DNA of 64,000 nt, from the NCBI GenBank assembly GCA_020628935.1, contig JAHDEG010000003.1, positions 226,667-290,666 on the forward strand, in the 5' to 3' direction. A program made the position numbers and the translations under genes. The stretch is from Flavobacteriales bacterium (GTDB lineage Bacteria > Bacteroidota > Bacteroidia > Flavobacteriales_G > JALEGO01). Below are positions 51,157-58,787 of this stretch, one piece after another. Every line of letters starts with the position of its first letter. The stretch's first letter is position 1. Below the pieces are notes generated by a model. The model worked only from the letters and a program-made list of their open reading frames with translations, did not search any database and was not told where the DNA came from.

Positions 51157-52173
51157 ATGACAAGAATTATTTCTTCTAGTATTTCTGTTTTATTAATCCT
51201 GGCTTTAAATTTTTTATATTCATGTGAAGGTAAGGATGATGTTTTGCGATCATCAACAAAAGAATACGGTCTTGTACTTGCTGTTGTTGATGAAAAATTA
51301 GATCTTAAGGCGATGGAGGATAGTTTAAAAGCGCATATTGAATTGCCTCAGTATGGACTTCCTCAGAAGGAAAAAATGATGGATGTTACCGTGATTAGAG
51401 AAAAAGACTTCAAATCTCATTTCAAATCCTTCAGAAACATTTTAATTTTTGATCATACAGAAGGAGCAAAAGAAACCAAACGGTTTAAAAACAAGTGGGC
51501 TAATGATCAGTACATCACTTCATTTACAGCTAGTTCTACAAAAACCGCAATAGCCGAATTCACAAAATTATCTGCTGAAATTCAGCAGTTTTATCACAGT
51601 AAAGACATAGAGTTTAAACAAAGTCAAATAAACAACTATAGTAACAAGCAATTAACAAAAACCTTAAATGCGGATTTTGGGATTCATATGGTTTTTCCGA
51701 ATGAAGCGCAATTAGCTAAAAAAACAGACAGTACTTTTTGGGTTAGGCTCGAGAAAGAACGTAACAAGGGAGGGTTTACACATCAAATTAGTGAGGGCGT
51801 TGTATGCATTGCTCAAAATTATTACAGTGAAGAGCAACTAAAAGCGCCTTACATTCTTAATAATTTAGATAGTTTGCTTAAGCATGTAGTAAATGGCGAA
51901 ATTGAAGGCTCTTACATGCAAACTGCACAAGACTACGTAACCCCTGAATCTGTGATTAGAGAAATTAACGGTAAATATACGGTTGAGATTAGAGGTTTGT
52001 GGAGGATGGTTAAAGGCTTAAAAATGGGAGGCCCATTTTTAAGCTACACAGTAATTGACGAAGAAAAAGGAAGGTTAATAACTCTATTTTCATACGTATA
52101 CGCGCCATCATTTCAAAAGCGAGAATACGTTGCAGAAATGGAAGCAATTTTAAAAACGTACTATTTAAACTAG
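51157..52173 (+). CDS. DUF4837 family lipoprotein
   Basis: The 338-residue protein has a lipoprotein signal (LNFLYSC, Cys near residue 23) and then a soluble domain matching DUF4837, for example VVIREKDF-like TVIREKDFKSHFKSFRNIL, the SFTASS stretch and IRGLWRMVKGLKMGGPFLSY near the C-terminus. The family is limited to Bacteroidota and has no known activity. It lies 45 bases downstream of the lytic transglycosylase, suggesting an envelope-maintenance role. A lone -7 element in the spacer may give independent transcription. Confidence 0.82.
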   Translation: MTRIISSSISVLLILALNFLYSCEGKDDVLRSSTKEYGLVLAVVDEKLDLKAMEDSLKAHIELPQYGLPQKEKMMDVTVIREKDFKSHFKSFRNILIFDHTEGAKETKRFKNKWANDQYITSFTASSTKTAIAEFTKLSAEIQQFYHSKDIEFKQSQINNYSNKQLTKTLNADFGIHMVFPNEAQLAKKTDSTFWVRLEKERNKGGFTHQISEGVVCIAQNYYSEEQLKAPYILNNLDSLLKHVVNGEIEGSYMQTAQDYVTPESVIREINGKYTVEIRGLWRMVKGLKMGGPFLSYTVIDEEKGRLITLFSYVYAPSFQKREYVAEMEAILKTYYLN

Positions 52174-52282
52174 GTAAACCGAAACTTAGTTTAAAAAGGT
52201 GCGTATTTACGCCTTCAATTTGAACGTTTTTAAAATAAAAATGTTTATTTTTCAGTATTAACCGATAAAATAATTTAAAACA

Positions 52283-53557
52283 ATGAGTAAAACGGCAACA
52301 TTAAACTTTGATGGTAATCAATATGAGCTTCCAGTAGTTGAAGGATCTGAATCAGAACAGGCAATAGATATTGCTAAATTAAGAGGGAGTAGCGGTTTGA
52401 TTACAATTGATCCAGGGTTTAAAAATACCGGTTCTACTCAAAGTGCAATTACTTTTTTAGATGGTGAAAAAGGAATTTTAAGGTACAGAGGTTACCCAAT
52501 TGAGCAATTAGCAGAAAAATCAACTTTTTTAGAAGTAGCATATTTGCTAATAAAGGGCGAGCTTCCAACAGCCAAAGAATTAGAAGAATATAAAGATAGT
52601 ATCACACATCATACTCTTGTACATGAGGATATGAAGCAATTTGCAGAGGCATTTCCAACAAAAGCGCATCCTATGGGTGTTCTTTCAGCAATGATTAGTG
52701 CTATGTCTACATTTTATCCTGAGTCTTACGATCCTAACAGAGACACAGAATCAGTAGATAAAACAATTATTCGTTTAATTGCTAAATTACCTACATTGGC
52801 AGCATGGGCTCACAAAAATTCTTTGGGGCACCCAATTATGTACCCTAAGAATAAATTAAACTACTGTGAGAACTTCTTAAATATGATGTTTGCAATGCCT
52901 ACCGAAGATTACGAGATTGATCCGGTAGTTGTTAACGCATTAGATAAGCTATTAATTTTACATGCCGATCACGAGCAAAACTGCTCAGCATCTGCGGTTC
53001 GTTTAGTAGGATCTTCTCAATCAAATTTATATTCATCTATTTCTGCAGGAGTTAGTGCATTGTGGGGCCCTCTTCATGGTGGAGCAAACCAAGCAGTAAT
53101 TGAAATGCTCGAAAAAATTAAAGAAGATGGTGGAGATGTTGAAAAATGGGTGAACAAAGCAAAAGATAAAAACGATACGTTTAGACTAATGGGCTTTGGG
53201 CACAGAGTGTACAAAAACTTTGACCCTAGAGCTAAAATTATTAAAAAAGCTTGTGACGACATTTTATCTAAATTAGGAGTAAACGACCCTGTATTAGATA
53301 TTGCTAAAAAATTAGAAGAAACAGCATTAAAAGACGAGTATTTTGTAGCCAGAAAGCTTTATCCTAATGTAGATTTTTACTCTGGTATTATTTACAGAGC
53401 ATTAGGTATACCAACTGAAATGTTTACAGTAATGTTTGCAATTGGTAGGTTACCAGGTTGGATTGCACAATGGAAAGAAATGGTTGAAAACAAAGAGCCA
53501 ATTGGTAGACCAAGACAAGTTTATGTAGGAAGCCAAGAAAGACAATATCCAGGATAG
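52283..53557 (+). CDS. gltA: Citrate synthase
   Basis: Citrate synthase condenses acetyl-CoA and oxaloacetate in the TCA cycle. The 424-residue protein is of the large hexameric type (II): HADHEQNCSASAVR and GPLHGGANQAVIEML carry catalytic histidine and substrate-binding residues, MGFGHRVYKNFDPRAK the second catalytic histidine, and VDFYSGIIYRALGI the catalytic aspartate. Spacing and length are normal. It is transcribed alone and ends at a strong terminator. In the 109-base upstream spacer there is a small hairpin (52196-52216) and a TATTTTTC element with weak promoter match. Confidence 0.97.
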   Translation: MSKTATLNFDGNQYELPVVEGSESEQAIDIAKLRGSSGLITIDPGFKNTGSTQSAITFLDGEKGILRYRGYPIEQLAEKSTFLEVAYLLIKGELPTAKELEEYKDSITHHTLVHEDMKQFAEAFPTKAHPMGVLSAMISAMSTFYPESYDPNRDTESVDKTIIRLIAKLPTLAAWAHKNSLGHPIMYPKNKLNYCENFLNMMFAMPTEDYEIDPVVVNALDKLLILHADHEQNCSASAVRLVGSSQSNLYSSISAGVSALWGPLHGGANQAVIEMLEKIKEDGGDVEKWVNKAKDKNDTFRLMGFGHRVYKNFDPRAKIIKKACDDILSKLGVNDPVLDIAKKLEETALKDEYFVARKLYPNVDFYSGIIYRALGIPTEMFTVMFAIGRLPGWIAQWKEMVENKEPIGRPRQVYVGSQERQYPG

Positions 53558-53579
53558 GCTTAAGTGAAAATTTAAATTT

Positions 53580-53613
53580 AAAGGGATGCTAATTTATTAT
53601 CATCCCTTTTTTT
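53580..53613 (+). terminator. Rho-independent terminator after citrate synthase
   Basis: AAAGGGATG (53580-53588) pairs with CATCCCTTT (53601-53609) around a 12-base loop and is followed by further T residues. It can also work in reverse for the convergent ABC transporter gene. Confidence 0.9.
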
Positions 53614-53643
53614 ATGCTGCACGAAGTACTTAAAAGCTAAAAA

Positions 53644-55389
53644 TCACTTCTTAAACTGCAATTCGTACAACTTTTGGTAATGCCCTTGTTGTTTAATAAG
53701 TTCTTTGTGGTTTCCTTGCTCAATAACTTGCCCTTTTTCCATCACCAAAATATTATCAGCATTTTGTATGGTAGTTAAACGGTGAGCAATAATTATTGAT
53801 GTTCTTCCTTCAGTAATTTTTTCAATAGCGTTCTGAATTAAACGTTCCGATTCATTGTCAATAGAAGAGGTTGCTTCATCTAAAATTAAAATACTAGGCT
53901 TTTGTACATAAGCTCTAATAAAAGAGATTAACTGTCTTTGCCCAACAGATAAAACAGCACCTCTTTCTTTAACATCATAATCGTAATTACCAGGTAATTG
54001 CATTATAAAATCGTGTAAGCCAACCAGTTTGGAGGCTTCAATTACTTTTTCTTTGGTAATACTTTCATCTCCTAAAGCTATGTTGTTGTATATAGTGTCT
54101 GAAAATAGAAAAATATCTTGCGTAACAATAGATATGTGTTTTCTCAACGATTTAATATCAATATCCTTCAAATTAATACTGTCTACTTTAATAGTACCAC
54201 CCTGAAACTCATAAAACCGACCAAGTAAATTAATTATAGACGTTTTTCCCGCACCAGTAGCACCAACAATTGCGAGTGTTTCTCCTGGCTTAGCAGTAAA
54301 GCTTAAACCTTTAATAACCCAATCTTCGTTATCGTAGGCAAAATTTACGTTTTCAAACTCAGTTAATCCACTACAGTTTTTTAATTCTTGGTCTCCATTA
54401 AGTTCTAAAATGGCATTCTCATCCATAATTTTAAAAACCCTTCGAGAGCTTACAACGCCCATTTGTAATACGTTAATATTATCTGCGATTTGCCTAATTG
54501 GCCTAAACAACATGTGTATGTACAAAATAAAGGCAAGTAAATCACCAAAACTAATGGTGTTTTCCATAACGCCTTTTGTGCCTTGCCAAACCAATAAAGC
54601 TAAAGAGCAAGCAACTAAAAATTCGACTAACGGAAAAAATATCGAGTAAGCCCAAATGGTTCTAATATTTGCAGAAGTATGTTTTGCATTAAAATCTTCA
54701 AACTTTTCAAATTCTATTTTTTCACGATTAAAAATTTGAACAATGCTCATGCCAGATATATGTTCTTGCACAAAGGTATTTAAGTTAGAAACCTGATTTC
54801 TCACCTCATTAAATGCCTTTTTTATTTCTGCCTTAAATAAATAGGCTCCAAAAATTAAAATAGGTAAGGTAGCTAGTGTTACTAGGGTTAGTTTCCAATT
54901 AATATAAAACATAACCGAGAGTACAACAATGAGTTTTAAAATATCACCAATAACAGTAATAATACCTTTAGAAAACACGTCAGAAATAGTCTCAATATCT
55001 GACACAACTCGTGTAACAAGTCTGCCGACAGGTGTTTTGTCGAAAAACTGAAGTTTAAAAGAAACAAGCTTGTTGTATGTTTTAATTCTTATATCGCGAA
55101 TAACGTATTGGCCTAATAAGTTGGCATAGTACGACCGGCTAAACTGTATAGCACCCTCAACCACAAGTAAGCCAACCATAATCATGGTCATGTGCCATAA
55201 GCCACTAATATCGCTTGTTGCAACATAAGAATCTATAGTAAACTTAATAAGCCAAGGTCTTAGAGGCTCAAGCAAAGCTGCGAAAATAGTAAGTGTGGTA
55301 GTGCCAGCAAATGCACCTTTGTAGGGTTTTATGTACCCTAACATTCTGTTAAATGTAGTAGTATCTGAGTTTTGCGTTTTATTCTCCAT
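53644..55389 (-). CDS. ABC exporter (membrane domain fused to ATPase)
   Basis: The 581-residue half-transporter has six membrane helices in the first 320 residues. Its nucleotide-binding domain has Walker A GATGAGKTSI, a signature LSVGQRQLISFIRA (the usual LSGGQ is LSVGQ), Walker B ILILDEATSSID and H-loop IIAHRLTTI. The signature and length fit the multidrug/lipid exporter group close to BmrA or MsbA. The start overlaps the truA stop by 11 bases, an order (truA then exporter) that I recall as conserved in Flavobacteriales. Substrate is unknown. Confidence 0.88.
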   Translation of the reverse strand: MENKTQNSDTTTFNRMLGYIKPYKGAFAGTTTLTIFAALLEPLRPWLIKFTIDSYVATSDISGLWHMTMIMVGLLVVEGAIQFSRSYYANLLGQYVIRDIRIKTYNKLVSFKLQFFDKTPVGRLVTRVVSDIETISDVFSKGIITVIGDILKLIVVLSVMFYINWKLTLVTLATLPILIFGAYLFKAEIKKAFNEVRNQVSNLNTFVQEHISGMSIVQIFNREKIEFEKFEDFNAKHTSANIRTIWAYSIFFPLVEFLVACSLALLVWQGTKGVMENTISFGDLLAFILYIHMLFRPIRQIADNINVLQMGVVSSRRVFKIMDENAILELNGDQELKNCSGLTEFENVNFAYDNEDWVIKGLSFTAKPGETLAIVGATGAGKTSIINLLGRFYEFQGGTIKVDSINLKDIDIKSLRKHISIVTQDIFLFSDTIYNNIALGDESITKEKVIEASKLVGLHDFIMQLPGNYDYDVKERGAVLSVGQRQLISFIRAYVQKPSILILDEATSSIDNESERLIQNAIEKITEGRTSIIIAHRLTTIQNADNILVMEKGQVIEQGNHKELIKQQGHYQKLYELQFKK

Positions 55390-56134
55390 TAAATATATTA
55401 TCAGGATATTCTACCTTATTCAAAAATAGACCTTTTGCAGCAACTGATTCGCCAGCTTTTTTACGATCTTTACTTAAAATAATTTTTTCAAAATCGGCTA
55501 CACTTATTCGTTCATTACCCACCTTTAGCAAAGTTCCCATTATTGCTCTAATCATACCTCTTAAAAACCTATTTGCTATAATATTAAAAATAATAAGCCC
55601 GTTTTCTTCGGTAATAAATGCACTTTTAATTTCGCAATTGTAGTTGTTAACCTCAGTATTTACTTTGGTGAAACACTCGTAATCGATATGTTGTTTAAAT
55701 AAGGCACAGGCTTTGTTCATTAATGCAACATTGGGTGCCGATCGTATATAAAGAGCAGTATCTAACCTAAAGGCATCTTTTTTTGTAGTAATAATGTATT
55801 TATAACCTCTTAAAGTAGCGTCAAACCGGGTATGGGCATTTGGCTTCATTAAAAAAAGATCATCAATAGCAATATCTTGTGGGAGGAATGAGTTAAGTTT
55901 AAAAACAAATTTTTTTCTGTTTTCTATGGTGTTTGAGCAATCAAAATGAGCATAAAATTCAGTAGCATGAACGCCAGTATCTGTTCTTCCGCAGCCCATA
56001 CACTTAATGTTTTCACTAAGTAAAATGCTTAATTTAGTGTTTATTACCTCTTGTACAGTAATACCGTTAGGTTGCATTTGCCAGCCGTGGTAATTTGTAC
56101 CTTTGTACGATAGTTTTAAAAAATATCTTTGCAC
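55379..56134 (-). CDS. truA: tRNA pseudouridine(38-40) synthase
   Basis: TruA converts uridines 38-40 of tRNA anticodon stems to pseudouridine. The 251-residue protein (GTG start) has the family start FLKLSYKGTNYHGWQMQPNG, the catalytic aspartate in CMGCGRTDTGVHATE, LRGYKYII and NRFLRGMIRAIMG. All active-site segments are in order. A consensus -7 element TATCTTTG (56155-56162) lies upstream on the same strand, giving a leader of about 15 bases. Confidence 0.95.
   Translation of the reverse strand: MQRYFLKLSYKGTNYHGWQMQPNGITVQEVINTKLSILLSENIKCMGCGRTDTGVHATEFYAHFDCSNTIENRKKFVFKLNSFLPQDIAIDDLFLMKPNAHTRFDATLRGYKYIITTKKDAFRLDTALYIRSAPNVALMNKACALFKQHIDYECFTKVNTEVNNYNCEIKSAFITEENGLIIFNIIANRFLRGMIRAIMGTLLKVGNERISVADFEKIILSKDRKKAGESVAAKGLFLNKVEYPDNIFNGE
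56102..56131 (+). promoter_or_regulatory. Consensus promoter pointing to the YfcE-like gene
   Basis: TTTG (56102-56105), 18 bases, then TATCTTTG (56124-56131) match the consensus on the plus strand. The predicted leader to the GTG at 56225 is about 88 bases. It lies within the first codons of truA on the other strand. Confidence 0.55.
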
Positions 56135-56154
56135 AGTAAATAAATATCTTGTTG

Positions 56155-56162
56155 CAAAGATA
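56155..56162 (-). promoter_or_regulatory. -7 promoter element of truA
   Basis: TATCTTTG on the minus strand matches TAnnTTTG. Its predicted transcript runs against that of the plus-strand promoter at 56102-56131; the two start sites are only about 12 bases apart, so their polymerases would compete. Confidence 0.5.
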
Positions 56163-56224
56163 ACGACCTTTTATAATGCACTAGCATAAGCATATTATTA
56201 TATTTAAATAACTTAAAAATTTAC

Positions 56225-56716
56225 GTGAAAAACATAGGCCTATTATCTGATACACACAGCTTTTTAGATAAACGCGTGTTTAAACATTTTGCCAATTGCG
56301 ATGAGATTTGGCACGCAGGCGATATAGGCTCTTTAGAAGTGCTCGATCAATTGCAAGCCTTTAAACCAACTAGGGCTGTTTATGGAAATATTGATAATCA
56401 TAAAATAAGAGCATCAACAACCGAAAATCTGATTTTTAAATGCGAAGATTTGCCCGTTTTAATAACACATATAGCCGGTTATCCCGGTAAATACTCTGCT
56501 CGAGTGCAACAGTTAATAGCAGAGCATAAGCCCAAATTATTTATTTGTGGGCATTCACATATTTTAAAAATAATGCCATCTCGCCCCCATAAATTATTAC
56601 ATATGAACCCCGGTGCAGCAGGCAATCATGGTTTTCATAGTGTAAAAACGCTGGTACGGTTTAGTGTAGATGGAGATCAAATAAAAAATGTAGAAGTTAT
56701 TGAGTTAGCAAAATAG
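56225..56716 (+). CDS. YfcE/MJ0936-type metallophosphoesterase
   Basis: The 163-residue protein (GTG start) shows the metal-binding motifs of calcineurin-like phosphodiesterases in compact form: GLLSDTHS (D-x-H), WHAGDIG (G-D), VYGNIDNH (G-N-x-D), THIAG and FICGHSHILK (G-H-S-H). YfcE-type enzymes hydrolyse phosphodiesters in vitro; the cellular substrate is uncertain. No signal peptide is present. It is transcribed alone, divergently from truA, from a consensus promoter inside the truA start. A non-coding, repeat-rich stretch follows. Confidence 0.93.
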   Translation: MKNIGLLSDTHSFLDKRVFKHFANCDEIWHAGDIGSLEVLDQLQAFKPTRAVYGNIDNHKIRASTTENLIFKCEDLPVLITHIAGYPGKYSARVQQLIAEHKPKLFICGHSHILKIMPSRPHKLLHMNPGAAGNHGFHSVKTLVRFSVDGDQIKNVEVIELAK

Positions 56717-56777
56717 CAAAACTATTTATTTGGGAGGAGAAGTGATAAAATGTGGTGGGTAATAAGTGGCTGCCAAT

Positions 56778-56888
56778 AATAAAGCAATTAACACGCGTTA
56801 AAGGCTAAGTGCAGCCCAGTGATCTGCTCACAAGTTCGCAGCTTCTGGGTTTTACTAAACCTTTAAGCTTTGTGTGAATTGCGTTATT
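56778..56888. repeat. Imperfect inverted repeat with arms of about 42-44 bases
   Basis: The left arm (56778-56819) and the reverse complement of the right arm (56845-56888) agree in blocks AATAAxGCAATT, ACAC, TTAAAGG, AGT and CCCAG, separated by mismatches and a two-base length difference; the loop is 25 bases. No open frame lies inside. This may be a palindromic intergenic element, or the remains of a small mobile element, next to the decayed toxin locus. Confidence 0.65.
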
Positions 56889-56985
56889 CTTGAATGCCTT
56901 ATTTAATTTAAGACTTCCAGTTTTAAGTCCAAGGGTGCAGTATAGTATTTATTGTATTAGTACCGATTTTTTGTATTTTTAAGTA

Positions 56986-57204
56986 ATGGATTTACAATCA
57001 TCTAAAATAGAACTTGCTAAACTGATTTTAAATATTGACAACCCCAAAATCATTAATAAAATTCGGGAGTTTTTACAACAAGAAACCCAGCAGCAGTTAA
57101 TTACACTTACCGCGCATGAGAATAAAGAGATTGAACTTGCGTTAAGCATGCTTAACAATGGCAAAAGAATTTCTTACAACGACTTTTTGAAAAAAGTCTC
57201 ATGA
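56986..57204 (+). CDS. Putative type II antitoxin
   Basis: The 72-residue acidic-helical protein has the look of the small antitoxins that partner with RelE/ParE toxins in Bacteroidota (start MDLQSSKIELAKLILNI, end GKRISYNDFLKKVS). Its stop codon overlaps the ATG of a following toxin-like frame by four bases (ATGA), as in intact toxin-antitoxin pairs. Because the toxin partner carries an early stop codon, this is probably an orphan antitoxin. Family assignment is from pattern only. Confidence 0.65.
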   Translation: MDLQSSKIELAKLILNIDNPKIINKIREFLQQETQQQLITLTAHENKEIELALSMLNNGKRISYNDFLKKVS

Positions 57205-57329
57205 GCAATTATACCGTTTACTTATAACCTGTTGCTGAGTATAAGCTAATAAAAATAGTAAGCCATATTAATCAAGAATTCGGAGCAATTGCTAAAACAA
57301 AGTCGAAAGTAGTGAACTGTCTTATGTAA
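57201..57329 (+). pseudogene. Decayed RelE/ParE-like toxin
   Basis: The frame beginning at the ATG overlapping the antitoxin stop reads MSNYTVYL, a TAA at 57225-57227, then PVAEYKLIKIVSHINQEFGA and a few more residues before a second stop at 57327-57329. The pattern (start beta strand, then PVAEYKL and a helix ending QEFG) resembles RelE/ParE toxins of about 95 residues, so the reading frame is interrupted at codon 9 and truncated at the end. The rest of the toxin is missing. Confidence 0.6.
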
Positions 57330-57784
57330 GTTTGATTAAAGAGAATGATTCTATAATTACAGGTATTTGGCTAGACGAATATTTAAGAGGACAAGGAGAA
57401 ATTAGCTTTAAAAGCGAAGGTGATTATTTTTATAGGATTGATACTGTAACTTTTGATGATCAAATGCAAATACTTTACTAGTACCATACACAAGATTGCT
57501 TAGTGCTATTTGAAAAGTATTTTCTTAATAAGAATAACGATGAGTTTTTACTAACTGCATCGTCACTAACTAAAAATGCATTTAGGAAATACAAATTACA
57601 AAAATCAGATACTTCTAGGATCGGTTACGATGCTAAGTTTTTATTTACAGATTCTAAAGTAGAATATAAAAAAGTACAAGAATTAGACTTAGATTCATTT
57701 CCTTCAAGATTACAGAATACTGAGTATTCTATTTTTGGCATTTCTATTTATGTTCTGGTAACTATCTGTTACCACATACACTAA
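57296..57784 (+). pseudogene. Unidentified gene remnant with in-frame stop
   Basis: One frame runs from about 57296 through 57784, interrupted only by TAG at 57479-57481. The first part (including SLIKENDSIITGIWLDEYLR) and the second (including FLLTASSLTKNAFRKYKLQ) are well composed for coding sequence and have no good start codon. The pieces are likely one gene broken by the stop, with its 5' end lost. No family was recognised. Treating the second half alone as a 93-residue gene is possible but less likely. Confidence 0.5.
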
Positions 57785-57998
57785 GTTGCGTGTATATAAA
57801 CTGATTTCATAGTAATGAGAATTAAATTCTAGCCCCAGTTGTAGGGTTAGCTTGTGGTATAGTTGTTTTAGCAATGCTTAATAAAAGCTGTCGAGTTTAT
57901 GAGACCCGCTTTCATGTAGCAGCTGCTTAATCAACCACATTACAACTAAAACCGGAAGATGGGTTACAGCTCATAACCATAATAAAGCTTCAAGCTTT
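57785..57998. other. Non-coding stretch with palindromes
   Basis: Between the gene remnant and the next lipoprotein gene no gene is seen. Short complementary segments pair across it: AGTTGTA (57837-57843) with TACAACT (57941-57947) and TGTGGT (57853-57858) with ACCACA (57934-57939). A perfect palindrome AGCAGCTGCT lies at 57918-57927. With the hairpin at 56778-56888 these features bracket the decayed toxin locus. Confidence 0.4.
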
Positions 57999-58033
57999 TT
58001 GCAATATATGGGTTATTACCTCACTATTTTGTA

Positions 58034-58041
58034 TATTTTTG
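58034..58041 (+). promoter_or_regulatory. -7 promoter element of the lipoprotein-ftsK unit
   Basis: TATTTTTG matches TAnnTTTG and lies five bases before the ATG at 58047. It falls within the longer frame that would start at 57999, so it supports the shorter start. Confidence 0.5.
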
Positions 58042-58046
58042 TTTCA

Positions 58047-58769
58047 ATGAGAAGTGTTTTAGTGAAAATAGTGCTAGTTGTTGCGGTTGTTGCCGTTCTG
58101 ATTGTGCAATCTTGTTCTATTATAGATAAGGTTACCGGAATTTCGGAAGGTAAATTGGTTTATAGCATTGAGTATCCTGGTTTAGAGAATTCTTTGCTTA
58201 GAACACTTATGCCAAAAACAATGACGTTACATTTTAAGAATAATGTTTTTTCTTCTGAACTTTCTGCCGGTGGCGGGCAGTTTGTTACTAAATTTATTAG
58301 TGATGCAGATAAACGAGAGTTGCACCAAAGCCTTAAGTTTGGTACAAGACAGCTCGTATCTACCCTTGATGAGCAAGGTGTAAATGAGCTCAATAAAAAA
58401 GAATTTGATGGATCAACTAAAATCACATACCTAGAAGAAGAAAAAACCATTTTAAATTTAGATTGTAAAAAGGCGCTTGTAAACATGAAAAGCAAAGATC
58501 AAGAGGTTGAGTTTGTTATGTATTACACTCAAGATCTCGCTTTAAAAGATCCGAATTGGGCGTTTCCATTTAATGAGATTCAGGGTGTGCCGCTACAATA
58601 TGAAATAGTACGTTTTGGTATTAAAATGCAGTTTACGGCTACCGAATTTGAAGCTATGGAAGTTAGTGATGAGTTAATAACTGCCCCAAAAGCCAAGTAC
58701 AGAAAAGTGCCGTATTCAACCATTGAAGAAGAAATGGTAACTACTCTACAGTCGTTCACTGAGTTTTAA
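58047..58769 (+). CDS. Lipoprotein of unknown function upstream of ftsK
   Basis: The protein (240 residues from ATG 58047) has a lipoprotein signal (VLIVQSC, Cys near residue 23) and a single soluble domain of about 215 residues. That domain has beta-rich segments such as KLVYSIEYPGLENSLL and TMTLHFKNNVFSSEL, and a C-terminal helix. The repeated short strands and late EFEAMEV recall DUF4412-like or GLPGLI-type proteins, but no signature is decisive. Its stop lies 18 bases before the ftsK start, so the two are probably transcribed together. A longer start at 57999 is less likely because it contains the promoter element. Confidence 0.65.
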   Translation: MRSVLVKIVLVVAVVAVLIVQSCSIIDKVTGISEGKLVYSIEYPGLENSLLRTLMPKTMTLHFKNNVFSSELSAGGGQFVTKFISDADKRELHQSLKFGTRQLVSTLDEQGVNELNKKEFDGSTKITYLEEEKTILNLDCKKALVNMKSKDQEVEFVMYYTQDLALKDPNWAFPFNEIQGVPLQYEIVRFGIKMQFTATEFEAMEVSDELITAPKAKYRKVPYSTIEEEMVTTLQSFTEF

Positions 58770-58787
58770 TTTTAAATTATCTTTCTA

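Noticed and set aside
52196..52216. Riboswitch or attenuator before citrate synthase
   Set aside because: Only one short bulged hairpin is visible, with no T run and no recognisable aptamer features.
57503..57784. A 93-residue stand-alone gene
   Set aside because: The same frame continues upstream through a single TAG into coding-like sequence, so a broken longer gene is more likely.
57999..58046. 16-codon extension of the lipoprotein before ftsK
   Set aside because: It contains the promoter element and would place an odd hydrophobic stretch before an otherwise regular lipoprotein signal.
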